Origin: Erythroxylum novogranatense
Taxonomy: Eukaryota; Streptophyta; Magnoliopsida; Malpighiales; Erythroxylaceae
Direction: 5' to 3'
DNA length: 64,000 nt
Assembly: GCA_029891385.1 (NCBI GenBank)
Contig: CM057228.1
Coordinates: forward strand, 80,836,964 to 80,900,963
The stretch's first letter is position 1, and every line of letters begins with the position of its first letter. The notes below the pieces were generated by a model. That model was not told where the DNA came from, searched no databases, and saw nothing but the letters and a program-made list of their open reading frames with translations. This document shows positions 1 to 13,400 of this stretch, piece after piece. Made by a program: the position numbers and the translations under genes.

Positions 1-564
1 GCGTCATGTTTTACGGTTCAAGAGTTGGACTCCGGTAACGGGATCCAACAGTTGGGGTCCGGTCTCCGAGTCGGGGCCCGACATAAACACATAAATCCAC
101 AAAATCTAACCATTTTTGCCCTACAACCCTAAAACCTCCGATTCTCCTACTTTCATCCTATCTTTTGGTTTAATCCAACTGAAACAAGGTTAAACAAAGC
201 ATAACTTACCCGGAAATGGCTTCACACTATTGGAAATCCTCAACGATCTCAGTCCCTCTTCTCTTCTCTTCTTCCCTCCACCTACGACAATTCTCTTCTT
301 CTTCCTTCTTTTTATCTTTTCTTTCTAACTCTTTTAAGCCTAAGTCAAAGACCATTATGCCCTTCCTAACAAAGCTTTAACCTATCCAACTTAAGCATTC
401 TTCCTAAAATACCCTTATGTTCTTTTACCCCTTTTAATTCTCACTTAACCACAATTAAACCTTAATTATCCAATAATACTCCCAAATAAATCAACTAAGG
501 CATAAACACATAATTAACACAATTCATGCTTAATAACATCATAAAAAAAATTTGGGGTCCAACA
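1..564 (-). mobile_element. Element X: partial LTR inserted in the gag of element Z
   Basis: No coding sequence is visible. Reading the minus strand, the gag frame of Z stops making sense at 564 and is replaced by TGTTGGACCCC, a typical LTR 5' end, followed by AT-rich, purine-rich sequence. A consensus-like 5' splice site (CGG|GTAAGT, minus strand, about 204-212) lies inside it, as in the other gypsy LTRs here. I infer the 5' end of an LTR in minus orientation whose remainder lies left of the window. The family is not identified, and no target duplication can be checked because the other end is outside. Confidence 0.55.
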
Positions 565-1605
565 CTCTATCTCTCCCTCGGCCTCTCTGTCCAGATCTAC
601 CACCTCTACTCTGCTGAACTGTTGTATTACTCCCAAATCGCCCACTGACAGTAGACTGAGTCCGCAAAGTAGCTGGACAATCTCTAATCTGATGGTCCAT
701 GGATCCACATTTAAAACAAGCCCTAGACATTCTCCTACATTCACCACCATGCCTTCTCTCACAATACTCACAAATTAGAAGTTGATTCTGAGCTGAGCCT
801 CTCTCACTGTCAGTTTGTGACATCTTGCCCATCGGCCTAGATCCTGCCTGGATCCACCTGAGGATCTGAATGGTCTATTCTGGCGTTTAATGAAGCTCTT
901 GCCATAATTGCCCTGACTATCTCTAGGCCTCTTTCCTCTGGACCCTTGCCCAATCTCTGCTTGTTTCTCCTTCATTAACTGTTCAATTCTAATTGAGGTA
1001 GCTCTTAACTCAGTGAAAGTTCCCATATCTGACCTCGCCAACCTTGTTCTGATCTCCATATTAAGCCCATTCTCAAACCTCCTACACTTGTCTTCTTTTG
1101 TAGGGATTAGAGTAGTAGCATAACCCATCAATTCATTAAATCGGACCTCATAGTCTACCACTGACATCTTGCCTTGCTTTAATTCCAAGAACTCTTGCAT
1201 CTTCATGTCCAAGTAGATTTTGGGCATGTAGTTGTCTCTGAAGACCCTCAGAAAGTCTTCCACTTCAATTGACAAGGCTTGGTGATACTGCCTGGAACAG
1301 TCTTCCACCACTGGTAAGCTGGGCTCTGCAGTAATGATAATGTATAGTCAAACTTCTCATCAGGCTCGTAGTCCATCTGATCAAATACTCTCTCTGTCCT
1401 TTCTAACCATCCCTCGGCCTCAACAGGGTCTGTGCTGCCATAGAATTCCACAACTCCCTGCTTCCGTAGCCTATCATACCTCATCTCCCTTCTCTCAAGA
1501 ACTCTAGGAGGCAATCCCTCAGATTGAGGTACCGAGGACTCTCTACTGACTCCTACAGATCCTTAGTCAGCTGGTTGATCAATCTGATCACCTAAAGCGG
1601 ATGAC
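565..1605 (-). pseudogene. gag: Element Z gag (Ty3/gypsy chromovirus), broken and truncated
   Basis: This is the capsid/nucleocapsid gene of a Tekay/Del-like gypsy element. The capsid part (about 1514-900) shows WLERTERVFD, QWWKTV and the retrotransposon-gag stretch NYMPKIYLDMKMQEFLELKQ, then VVDYEVRFNELM. The nucleocapsid (about 770-565) has CEYCERRHGGEC followed by the zinc knuckle CFKCGSMDHQIRDC (CX2CX4HX4C) and an RG-rich tail. The frame changes near 1290 and 830. The position equivalent to the gag ATG of A reads GTA, so no clean start remains. The 3' end is cut at 564 by X. The leader has ATAG|GTCATCCG at about 1600-1610, a possible 3' splice site. The gene is not functional as read. Confidence 0.85.
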
Positions 1606-1696
1606 CTATAACAAATAATAACTTCAATCATTATCTGCACTTTTCATGATAATTCATGCTTAAAATTTCTATATGTCCCAATAGATGCAAAACCAT

Positions 1697-1708
1697 GCTC
1701 TGATACCA
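1697..1708 (-). other. Primer binding site of Z (initiator Met tRNA type)
   Basis: The minus strand reads TGGTATCAGAGC, the usual plant primer site complementary to the 3' end of initiator methionine tRNA. It lies 6 bases inside the LTR end at 1715, which fixes the orientation of Z as minus and marks 1715 as the internal end of its 5' LTR. Confidence 0.9.
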
Positions 1709-1714
1709 CCTAAA

Positions 1715-3005
1715 TGTAGCGTCCCTTATCTAAGGATATGCATCGGGGTGCCCGGAGGTCGTTCCGACACATACTCTAGGATAAGGGCACGTTACGTTCG
1801 ATCGCTACACTCACTTTACATGGCATGGTATTATAATCACTTGTAAAGCGTCATAAGAAATCCACTATATTTAAAAGCCAACTTTTTTTTTTCATTTCCT
1901 TAAATAAACACCGAATGTCTACATTGTGTCTTTTATTAAATTCTATATGTACATTTACAAAATCTAATATAGGAGTACTACATGAAAGAGGAAAATACAT
2001 CAAATCTATCTAAGTCACCCAAAAATCCCAGCTAATTGACCTTTGAGTCATGACTTCTCTTTCCTAAACACAAAATTACACGGAAGGAGAGCCCCTCAGT
2101 AGATAGAGTCTTGTCTCGGCCCTGAAAATAAAATGTTAGAATTTTGATGAGTTTTGCGAACTCAATGAGTGAACCATCATTGGTGAATTCACCGGATCTT
2201 ATACACATATCTCATATTACAGAAATTACTCATTTTTAAGTATGCATTTATTGTCCAGATACTTACATAAGATGGCAGGTCACATAGTCAGTCAATAGCA
2301 CCTTCCAACCCACTCATGATCTTCAGTCTTATAATACTATATGCATGAGACTCGTGTTCATTCTTATTGTTGTGACTAAGTGCCAATCACTTGCACAAAT
2401 ACGGACTCATAAGGCTTAGTCAGAACAGTGTTCACGGAGCATAGCTCTATGTGCAGAATCAGAGTTCACGGAGCAAAGCTTTATATGGAAGCGCTTCAAA
2501 CTAGCTACTCAAGTCACAACGCTTTTATCTGAGCATGCATTTTATGAAATGCATCACATACTGATCATGTCATATCACATATGATGATAAATTAGAAACT
2601 TACATTCATCGGACCTAAGTCCGGCATTCAACCTTCATTGAGAAATCACATAACATATAGAATTTCACAATAGATCAAAGCACTTCCAATATATGCCCAA
2701 CTATAATACTCCTCGGATTTCAAGTCCGGAACTCAGAATCAAATCACAAACATTTCAATAATATGGAAGTTTAAAAAAATCATAGGTATATAATAATGCA
2801 CATGAATGCAATGAAATATGTACAATGCATGTTCATGACAACCCCGGGCATTAATCCATCAATGTTATCACAAGATCATTCTCATATCAAAACTCATCTT
2901 TGTTTTTCCCAGTCACCACTTTCGGGTCTACAGCATTAAATCAAAAAATAAAAATGAAGTAATTGGGTCATACTCTCTTATAGAAAAGTATTCTTTTATG
3001 TATTA
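1715..3005 (-). repeat. 5' LTR of Z, U5-side segment
   Basis: The LTR begins TGTAGCG on the plus strand next to the primer site and is interrupted at 3006 by element A. It resumes at 23272. It shares short blocks with the LTRs of A and B, such as the segment around AACTCAATGAGTGAACCATCAT. It has no coding capacity. Together the two segments make an LTR of about 3.6 kb. Confidence 0.8.
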
Positions 3006-6000
3006 TGTAGCGCCTCGTCAGTAGGTACGACGGACGCCTGTGGGTCGCTCCGATGCATATCCCACAAAGAAGGAAGTGCTTTAATCGAAACAATCACTAG
3101 ATACTCGCATGGCATCAATAAAATAACCCACAACATTTCTTACATTTCACAATATCAATCCAAAATATAGACAAGTCTATCAGTCCCCTACAACTAAATA
3201 CAATAATCCAAAAAGGGAAAACTGATAAAAACATCTATACTAGGTCATCCCAAAAATATAGTCCCAAAAGAAGTCACCCCAAATGACCGACTCATGCGAT
3301 CCATCATCGCTTTGATCATGAACGCACACTGCAGAAACGTCTGACACGGGAGCTAGAGTCTTACTGATGCTGTCCTGAAAAATATATTGCAATGTTGGGT
3401 GAGTTTGCGAACTCAATGAGAAACCATCATCGATGGTTCACCCAACTCATGCATATACATCTAATATATATCTCATAGATATATTTTAACACAATTTATA
3501 ACACTATAAACATTTTACACAATTTACACAGTTACACTATCACATATCAATTCACACTATGCACACATCACACGTATTCACAATTTCGCTACACTGACAA
3601 ATGCATAATGTATGCAATTTCTCATTTTATGATGTTGTTGTGACTGAGCGACAATATTCACATTTTGGCAAGTAGGAGAGCCCTCAGGGTATGCACTACT
3701 ACCCACTCACTTTAGGAATAGGAGAGCCCTCTGGGTATGCACTATTTCCTTTTTAGCCTTAGGCCCTTTCACTGATATCGAGCTTAAAGCTCTGATCACT
3801 AAGCTTCAGCCACAACTGATTAATTACCACTTATGTTCATGCTTAGCATGCACTAACACTTCATGAGCCTCTAACACATTTATCTCACTTCACCGCTAAT
3901 CACAATCAAAATACTTACTCACAATTTTATACCGATTCTCATTCACTTCACATTTATATCACTCACTTTGGCACTTAATTCACACATTCACAAAGACATT
4001 TAATCACATAAAACCGAGGAACCAACTAGGTTACTCACCAGAACTCCGAGCTATTGCCCGAAGTACCAGCAATGTCTGTGGTCCGTCGATCCAACGACGC
4101 CTATAATAATTCAAATGAATTATCATCACCACTTGCTCAATTAATTCAATTCACTGATGCACATGTCTTAATTCAAACTATATGATGCATGATCATGATT
4201 TCCCAAGACTAAGACCCAAATCACTATCTCTCGCTTCACAATCACAATTCACTATTCACTAGATCAATAGCATTCCTTAAATTCAACTTCACTCACTCAA
4301 ACTCTAATCATACTTCGCTAGTTACAACATAACTCTTCGTCACATTAAACTATAATGGACTCTCTTTCGATAATTGCAATCCCGTAAATTAAAATTCAAA
4401 CTCTCAATCTCTATCACAATTATAGACCTCTTTCTCTAGTTCATAACGAATCAAGTATCACCTTAATTGGAATACCTCGCACTAAGATATCATCACAATA
4501 TCAAACATGTTCAGTAAAACATCTAGTTCATGTTCCCTCCACCAATACCCTTACTTTGATTCAATCAATCATTTCCAATTTAATACTAAAAACCATAAAT
4601 TTTTTGTGGAGAGATAAAGAAATGTGTTAGGAATCCAATGCTTCAAGAATCAGGTCATTTGGAGCTCTATAGTTCAAGTTATCCTCAAAACACTGATCTA
4701 TGCACAGACTGTTTTCCTTCCGTCTGATTTTTGCTTCAGCTGGTTTTCGCTTCAGCTGATTTTCGCTTCAACTGATTTTCCTTCAGCTGATTTTTGCTTC
4801 AGCTGATTTTCCCTTCAGTTGGTTTTCGCTTCAGCTGATTTTCGCTTTAGCTGATTTTCCTTCAGCTGATTTTCGCTTCAGCTGATTTTCCCTTCAACTG
4901 GTTTTCGCTTTAGCTGATTTTCGTTCAGCTGATTTTCGCTTCAGCTGATTTTCCTTTCAGCTGATTTTCGCTTCAGCTGATTTTCCTTCAGCTGATTTTC
5001 GCTTCAGCTGATTTTCCTTCAACTGATTTTCACTTCAGCTGATTTTCCCTTCACTGGTTTTCGCTTCACCGATTTTCCTTCAAATGATTTTCGCTTCACT
5101 GATTTTCCTTTCAATGGTTTTCCTTCAAATTGATTTTCCTTAGTTGATTTTCCTATCCGTAACATGTCCACTTATATAGATCATATCACCGAACACCAAA
5201 AGTTTTCTCAACAACTTATTTAACACTATAACAGAATTTATTTCTCCCAACTACCCAGATTTATGAACAAACATATGAAATACATTTTCCATGAAGATGA
5301 TGTAAATCTCTCAACTTTATTTCACAAATCCCTAACAAAGAAGGGATTTCTAACACTTACCTGTTGAAAACTCAAACAAATCTTCAAGACCTAAACTCCA
5401 CACGAAAAGATCAGCTTATGGTTTCTCCTTAGAGTTGAAAACACCAATGGCAGAGAAAGGTTGGTGAAAGAAAGGAAGAACACCAAAGTCTCTTAGAAGA
5501 TATTTTGGGTGGGAAAGCTCTATGTCTCCGAGAGAAAAGTTTTGAAAGAAAGGAATAAAGAAGGCTTGACAAGACTTAACCCATCAGCCCTCAAGGAATA
5601 GTGACCACCTACTCCTAGCTAGAGTACAAAGTCCAAGTACACATGTCACTTTCTTAATGAATAAACTCTAACTTAGTTACTTTTGAACTAACTCCATTTA
5701 GTTCTCCCCTTTCCAATATAACCAAACTATCTCCAAAACTTCATTTAATTTATTTCTTGCTCCCAACTATAAATATATCTTTCAATACACCATAACTTTA
5801 CCAACATATACAAATACAATAATTCCACCAAAATTCAAAATCGCAAGATTTCACTAACCCAATTATTTCAACATTTTTAATAATCACAATTCACAAAATC
5901 ATCTCAATTTCACTTTTCCAAACACAATCACTATCAAGTGCCGGAACAATCATGAATGCATGTCACTATGTATATGCATGTGCAAAATGATCTATCTCTA

Positions 6001-6094
6001 AAATCGAGACCACAAAACACTCGATCACAAATTAAGCACTAACAACTCTACACTCATAACACGATGCTCATCGTGATCGGTAACGGATGCTACA
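3006..6094 (-). repeat. 3' LTR of A
   Basis: This 3,089-base LTR pairs with 20052-23271. It carries CAG|GTAAGT on the minus strand (5355-5363), a perfect 5' splice consensus, and a tandem TCAGCTGA array at 4715-5153. A possible minus-strand TATA sequence is near 5767-5780. It is shorter than its partner mainly because its tandem array is shorter. Confidence 0.88.
4715..5153. repeat. Tandem array of 15-17 bp units with TCAGCTGA palindrome (LTR A, 3')
   Basis: The units read CTTCAGCTGATTTTCC or CTTCAGCTGATTTTCG, with decayed variants such as TTCACTGATT and TTCACCGATT toward the right end. The core TCAGCTGA is a perfect 8-base palindrome. There are roughly 25-30 units. The array lies downstream (minus sense) of the predicted splice donor in the LTR. 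Confidence 0.92.
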
Positions 6095-6106
6095 ATTCTC
6101 CCTCCT
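6095..6106 (-). other. Polypurine tract of A
   Basis: The minus strand reads AGGAGGGAGAAT directly before the TGTAGC start of the 3' LTR. This is the expected plus-strand primer site of an LTR retrotransposon and confirms minus orientation. Confidence 0.85.
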
Positions 6107-6107
6107 A

Positions 6108-7951
6108 AAAGAAAATTTCGTCCCGAATTTCATACCGACCGGTCGAATGATGAGGGTACCGCCCCTCATGTGCTCCTCGCCTCCCATGTTGCCTCCTTCA
6201 AGAATGGTTCTTCCATAGGACTTTCACCAATGGAATCACCCTGCTCCTCAATTGTTTGACCCGCGATTCGATAATCTACACCGGCTCCTCAACATAACTC
6301 AAATCACTCGCTATCTCGATCTCTTAAGCCGGGATCATATGAGTCGAGTCTAAGTGATATCTCCGGAGCATACTCACATGAAACACATCATGCAACTGGG
6401 ACATCTCACTAGGCAATCTCAGTCTATAGGCTAACGGTCCAATCCTCTCAGTAATCTCATACGGACCGATATACCGGGGACTCAACTTACCCCTACGGCC
6501 AAATCTCAACACTCCTCTCCAAGGTGACACTCGGAGGAACACTCTGTCGCCTACACTGTACTCTATCTCCCGCCGATGCTGATCCACATAGCTCTTCTGT
6601 CTATCCTGAGCCGCCTTAATGCGACTCCGAATCACTCTCACTTTATCCACTGTATCCTGGATCAGCTCGGGGCCCTCAAGCATCCTCACACCCTCTTAAA
6701 GAGGTGATCTGCACAGCCTGCCATACAAGGCCTCATACGGTGCCATCCCAATACTGCTCTGGTATTGATTATTGTACACAAACTCAATCAGAGCCAAGTA
6801 CTGGTCCCAAGCACCTCTAAACTCTAATACACATGCTCTCAGCATATCCTCAACAGTCTTGATCGTCCTCTCACTCTGCCCATCTATCTGAGGATGAAAC
6901 GTCAGACTAAAGTTCACCTCAACCCACGTCGATCGCAGTCCTCTAGAACTCAAGTAAATCTGGGATCCCTATCTCGACACAATCGACATCGAACCCCATG
7001 CAACAGATAATCTCTACCACATACTTCGGGCCAACTGATCAAGAGTATTATTCTCTCAAGATCGACAAGAAGTGAGCCGATTTGGTCAACCGTCCGCTAT
7101 GACCCAGATCGATCACACCGCTTCTGTGTCCTAGGCAACCCCATAATAAAATCCATCGTGATCCGCCCCATTTCCACTCGAAATGGGCAACGAATGCAAT
7201 CTCCTAATCGGGGCTCGGTGCTCACTTTAACTCGCCGGGCACGCCAAACACCGAGAGACTAACTCGCCACTTGCCTCTTCATACCGCTACCGTAAATGCA
7301 ACTTAAGAGTATTATACATCTGGGACACCAGATGCATCGATAGGTAGCCACACGCCTCCTCCAATCTCTCGCCTCACCATCCACATTAGGCACACATACT
7401 CTCGACCCATCCAAAGAGTCTCATCTCTCAACTCAAAATCAACTCTGACCAGCTCTAACTCTATCCATCAATCTCACTAACACTGGATCCTGACACTGAA
7501 CTCTCCTGATCCGATCTTGTAACATCGGCCTCAATCTCATAGTAGCTATTAAGGCTCCATCCTGAGCCAAATCCATCTGCACATTAAGTGCCCTCAATCA
7601 ATCAAACCGGCAATCTTCACTCAATCTGATCAGACCGACATGAGATTTCCTACTCAACGATTTGCCACCACATTGGCCTTCCTCGATGATACTCAATCGC
7701 AAACATAATCCTTCAAAAGCTCAATCCACCTCCTCTCATCTCGTGTTCACTTTCTCTCGACTCAACAGATATCTCAAACTTTATGATCCGTGAAGATCCG
7801 AACGCCTCACCATACGATAATGTCTCCAGATCTTCAAAGCAAACACTACTGCAGCCAACTCTAAGTCATGCACTGGATAATTCCTCTCATGAGACCTCAG
7901 CTGTCTCGAGGCATATGCTATCACTCTCCCATGCTGCATCAACACAAAACC
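6108..7951 (-). pseudogene. pol: Element A pol, C-terminal part: RNase H end, integrase, chromodomain
   Basis: Minus strand, in order. 7951-7781: end of RNase H ([20 protein letters not shown], then [16 protein letters not shown]). About 7340-6960: remains of the integrase zinc region and core. 6953-6696: FHPQIDGQSERTIKTVEDML and NNQYQSSIGMAPYEALYG. 6689-6324: C-terminal integrase with the GPYEI block and SQLHDVFHVSMLRRY. 6320-6110: degenerate chromodomain with IPLVKVLWKNH. There are many small frameshifts and stops, several at former CTG/CAG sites. The integrase is not readable as one frame. The front half of the RNase H lies at 17361-17560, beyond element B. Confidence 0.85.
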
Positions 7952-7956
7952 CAAAC
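7952..7956. other. Target site duplication of B, left copy (CAAAC)
   Basis: CAAAC directly precedes TGTAGCG and is repeated at 17356-17360 after the GTTACA end of B. The interrupted RNase H frame of A reads on across the two copies (DDAC... to VLMQHGR). Confidence 0.93.
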
Positions 7957-10406
7957 TGTAGCGCCCCCTTACCGTAGAGTATACACCGATACGCCCGTAG
8001 ATCATACCGATACATACCCTACGATGAGGTTGCACTACCAGGCAATCGCTTCTAATAAAACCTCATGGCATCAATATAATCAAAGCAGTAAGATCACAAT
8101 CACTAAATTTTAAAACCAAAGAGTACTTCTCATTTCATTCATAAATGCTAAATACAATATCCGATCATAATTTACAACTGCAAAAGCCCAAAATAAACAA
8201 TAATAGCTCCTATCTAGGTCATCCCCAAAATATCCCAAAGGATCCCCACCGACCGACTGTGGGCCATGCCCTCTTCCGCACACACAAAGCAGAAAAGTCT
8301 CAAAATCCTGAGCTAGAGTCACACTATCGTCAGTCCCGAAAAATAGTCGCAATTTGGATGAGTTTATGAACTCAATGAGTAACCATCATCGATGGTTTAC
8401 CCATTCATGCATTACGCAAAATTATGCATAAATCAACACATATCATAACTCGTAAATTTACAACATCAAAATCACACATTGGCGCTAGTCCATAGCACAT
8501 TCATAGCATGAACACGTATAATATGCACAATGATTTCCAGCTCATTATTAGCGCTAGGATCAAGCGCCGAATTATCCCATTTCGGGCACATCACACGTAA
8601 TCGCGCTTTCGGGGTAGAGAGCCTCGGGTATGCACTATCGCCCACGCCACTAGGGATAGGAGAGCCCTCCGGTATTCACTAACCTTTTCACTTAACACAA
8701 TTGATGAGCTTATAGCTCCACTCGGATCGTAATGTGCTCCACCACAACGTCGGTTATCGATTTCTAATCATGCCTAGCATGCTTTCACAATTCATATCGA
8801 TATATCTCATGCTAATCATTTAATCGTAATCACATAATCAAAGACACGATAGTTCACATACGGCTAATATAACACATAAGAGATTGAGAAACCAACTAGG
8901 TTACTCACCTCGTAACTTCCGAAAGCTATCGCGGAAGTCTCGCCACGAGACGATCGGCGATCCGCTTGAGCCGCTATATCAATCAAAATATACATAACAT
9001 TATTATCGGTACCAATTCGATGCTTAATTATGCATATGAATCAAATCATGTACATACTATGCAAATTATGACATTTCGACCTAATTCAATTTCCCGATCA
9101 CAACTTAATTCCTAACTAAATTTCAAATTTCCAAATTCATAATCTCCAAATTGAATTTAATCCATAGCCAATTGAATCATCAATTGCCTAATCCCAAATT
9201 GTGAAAACCTAAATTTCATTTCGGCAAAATATTTCCTCGCCATGCATCATCATGCATGAATCAGATCCCATCGTCATGACGACGACGCGCTCGTCATGAC
9301 GATACTTTGTCCTCCTCACAAGGCGCGCCTCGTAAGACACGTCATAAGTCTGAAGCAATTCTGCTTGTCATGGCGTGTTCGTTCTATACAAGCGCATGTC
9401 ATTTACATACACGCCTGTAAAACCCAGATTTTTGCAGATTTTCACAAGAAACATCACCAAATCCTAGTTTTCTCCTCACAAATCACTCCTAAATCATTCT
9501 ATACACATCATAGAACAACTCTTTAGCTTCCATTTTATCAAACAATCAAATTCCTAAAATTCAACCCTAAAACCACCGAAACCAGCTGAAATCCTAAACC
9601 CAAATCCTTAGATTTTCATGTTTAATCCTCTAATAAACTCTATAAATCAACTAATCAAACCATATAAAACAAGATAGAAGTAACTTACTTGATGAAGAAC
9701 CTCAAATCTCCAAAAGAAATGATCACGAAGAGGAAGAAGAGAACGAAGAAGAAGAAGGAGAAAGCTTCGTGGGAGGCAAAATCTTCAAAGGGTCAGTATA
9801 AATATAAAGGATACTAGGCTTGTTTGGCAAATGGAATTGCCACCATCCGATCCGAACCACCTCGAGCCAATTTCAAATTCTAATTTCTCCCAATTTCAAA
9901 GGCTAAACCCTAATTCCCAAATCAAATTTCTAACCTGTCCATGCCATTGATAATCAATTTCGAACCGGATATTCAATTAACCAGTCATTTATCAAATTTT
10001 TCGGTCCGAGCCTAATGCTCCAAAAATTCCAGAAAAATTCCTATAAATCCACAAAAATAGAAAACTCATTAGCATATACTCCAATTTCACAATTCAACTT
10101 CCCAAATCTCATTTCTAACTCAAATCAAATTCTCGAGCCTAATTTGACCTAATTATCATACTTGCCCTAATCATTTCCAGATCTCAATTTGCAACTCCAA
10201 TTACTCATTTCTCATGCCAATTCAATTTCTCACAACCCAATTAACCTAATCAATTTTCCAAATCTAAGTTATGCAAATCAAATCGAAATATGTCATACAT
10301 GCATGTACGCATAAATGCCAATTATACAATATACTATAATGCATGCACATGTACAAATATTTAATGTAATGAATCGACACATCCCATCCGTGACGGATGT
10401 TACAAT
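7957..10406 (-). repeat. 3' LTR of B
   Basis: Pairs with 14906-17355. On the minus strand it holds CAA|GTAAGT (9683-9691), a possible TATA sequence around 9797-9810, and two copies of the 12-base palindrome TCGTCATGACGA at 9271-9282 and 9291-9302. No coding sequence. Confidence 0.9.
9271..9302. repeat. Paired 12-bp palindromes TCGTCATGACGA in LTR B (3')
   Basis: Two perfect 12-base palindromes start 20 bases apart, separated by a CGACGCGC-rich spacer. The same pair is kept in the other LTR at 16216-16227 and 16240-16251. They lie in the part of the LTR predicted to be intronic. Confidence 0.9.
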
Positions 10407-10417
10407 TCTCCTTCCTA
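10407..10417 (-). other. Polypurine tract of B
   Basis: The minus strand reads GGAAGGAGAAT immediately before the LTR start TGTAAC. It is the counterpart of the tract in A. Confidence 0.85.
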
Positions 10418-10419
10418 AT

Positions 10420-13400
10420 AAAAATTTCGTCCCCAAATTTTCTTACCGACCGATCGAATGATGAGGGTATCGCCTCATGTGCTCCTCGCCTCCCAAGTCG
10501 CCTCCTCGATGAATGGTTCTTCCAAAGGACTTTCACCAATGGAATAACCCGGACCTCAACCGCTGACCATGATCCAATAATCCGCACCGGCTCCTCAATA
10601 TAACTCAAGTCACTAGCAATCTCTATCTCCTGAGCCGGAATCACATGAGTCGGGTCTGATCGATATCTCAGAAGCATGCTCACATGAAAGACATCGTGAA
10701 GCTGCGACATCTCACTCGGCAAGGCCAACCTGTAGGCCAACGGTCCAATCCTCTCGGTAATCTCATATGGACCGATATACCGAGGACTCAACTTGCCCTT
10801 ATGGCCAAATATGAGAACTCCTCTCCACGGGGACACTCTGAGAAATACCCTATCACCCACAAAGATACTCCATCTCTCCGATGCCGATCCACATAGCTCT
10901 TCTCGTCATCCCCGAGCCACTTTGATGCGACTCAATCAACTGCATCTTATCAATCGTGTCCCGATCAACTCGGGACCTCTAACATCCTCACACCTCTTCA
11001 TCCCAAAGAAGAGGGATCTGCACGACGCCCATATAATGCCTCGTAAGGTGCCATACCAATGCTACTCGTATCGATTATTGTATGCAAACTCTACCAGAGG
11101 CAACATCGATCCCATGCACCTCAAACTCCAACACACAGCTCTCAACATATCCTCAACAATCAATAGTCCTCTCACTCGCCCATCTGTTCGAGGATGAAAC
11201 GCAGATCAAGTTCAATCGTCCCCATAGTCGATCGCAGACTCCTCCAAAATCTCGAAGTAAACCTCGGGATCCCTATCCGACACTATCAAACCGGGACCCC
11301 ATGCAATTAACTATCTCTCTACATACTTCGGCCAACTGATCGAGGGTATTGCTCTCCCTCATCGGCAAGAAGTGAGCCGATGAATAATCGGTCCACTATG
11401 ACCCAGATAGCATCACTGCCCTCTCGGCCCCGGCAACCCTATGATAAAATCCATCGAATACGCTCCCATTTCCACTGAATGGGCAACGAATGCAGTCTCC
11501 CAATCGGGCCTCGTGCTCACCTTAACTCGCCGCACGCCAAACACCGAGAAACATACTCCGCCACATGCCTCTTCATGCCCGCCACCGTAAATGCAACTTA
11601 AGAGTACGATACATCTTGGTGACCCCGGATGCATGGCATAAGCGCCAAATGAGCCTCCTCTAAGATCTCACGCCTCGCATCCTCCACATCAGAACACACA
11701 ACCTCCGCCCATCCACAAAGTGTCATCCTCACCAAACTCGATCGCCATCCCGATCCGACTCACAATCAATCTAACCAACACCGATCCCGATCCCGCACTC
11801 TCCTAATCCGCCATGCACATCGGCCTCACCTCGAGTCGCAATCGAGCTCCATCCCGACTCAAATCTATCCGCACATTAAGTGCTCTCAATCGAACTAAGC
11901 ATGGCAACCTCGAAACTGAACTGGCTGCACTACCATGCGATCTCCTACTCAATGCATCACCCACCACATTGGCCTTCCTCGGTGGTACTCGATAGGCAAC
12001 AGAATCCTAAGCAACTCCAACCATCTCCTTCGCTTTCAGATTCACCTCACGACCAACAAATACCTCAAGCTCTTATGATCGGTGAAGATCCGAAAGTCTC
12101 CCATACAAATAATGTCTCCAGATCTTCAGAGCAAACACCACAACCGCTTAACTCCAAGTCATGCACGGATAATTACCTCATGGGCTCTCAACTGTCTCGA
12201 TGCATACGCTTATGACTCTCCCATGTCTGCATCAAGACACGTACTAAACCCAACCCAACAAGCATCATCAGAAACCTCAAAACCTCCTGATCCAGATGGC
12301 AAGACTAACACCGGCGCCGTAGTCAACCGATGTATCAACTCATCGAAACTCCTCTGACACTCATTTGTCCATCCGAAGGCCACACTCTTCCTCGAAGTCT
12401 TGTCAAAGGCGGAGATCACAGAAACCCTCGACAAACCTCCGTAATATCCTCGCTAATCCGAGGAAACCTCAACTCGTGCACGCCTCTAATCTCCCAACTC
12501 CTCATCGCCTCAATCTTGTGAGGATCCACCCGATACCCTCACCAGATACTATGTGGCCTAAAACACCACTCATCCAGCCAAAATTCACACTTAGTGAATT
12601 TGGCATACAAACCTATCTCTCATAATCTGCAAAGATAACTCTCGATGCTCCGCATGCTCCTGTCTAGACCTCGAATATACCAAGATATCATCAATGAATA
12701 CGATCACAAATTGATCCAGGTATGGCTGAAAGACCCTATTCATCAAGGCCATGAAGGCTGCCGGGGCATTAGTCAACCCGAACGGCATCACTAAGAACTC
12801 GTAATGCCCATACCTGCTCCTGAAAGCACTCTTAGGCACATCGGCCTCTGCGATCCTCAACTGATAGTAACCGGATCTCAAATCCAACTTGGTAAACACC
12901 GTGTTCCTCGTGAATCGATCAAAAGATCATCGATCCTAGGCAAGGGTACTTATTCTTGACAAGAATCCGATTGAGTGCTTATAATCGATGCAAAGCCTCA
13001 TAGTCCCGCCCTTCTTCTTCACAAACAACACCGGGCTCCCTACCAGAAACACTCTACCGATGAACCCTTATCCAATAACTCCCGTTCGAGCCTTAAGCTC
13101 CCTCAATTCCATCGGTGCCATCCTATACGGAGGTATCAATATAGAGCGGTACCGAATGAGGTCTATCTCGAACTCGCCTCCCGATCCGCAAGCAAACCCG
13201 ATAACTCCTGAAACACATCTGGAACTCCCGATCACAGGACATCCTGCAAACTCACGCACTCTCGAATCCACCACGTGAGCCAAATAGGCCTCACCCACCT
13301 CTCATCAACCTCAAAGCACTCACAAACGAGATCATCCCCGGCTGGCACCGCCTCGACTAACACCTCGGCGTTTCTACCGACCAGAGACTCTAATACAACC

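Noticed and set aside
514..771. Short frame overlapping the Z gag nucleocapsid
   Set aside because: It is out of frame with the CX2CX4HX4C knuckle frame and has no motif of its own; a shadow of gag.
1697..1708. tRNA gene at the primer sites
   Set aside because: Only the 12-20 bases complementary to a tRNA 3' end are present; there is no cloverleaf around them.
4624..4806. Frames running through the TCAGCTGA array (also 21665-21862)
   Set aside because: A tandem repeat without stops in one frame gives a repetitive peptide; no start context or gene evidence.
9296..9526. Plus-strand frame in LTR B with a matching one at 16194-16472
   Set aside because: It lies in an LTR on the antisense strand and is repeated only because the LTRs are copies. 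No domain or codon signal.
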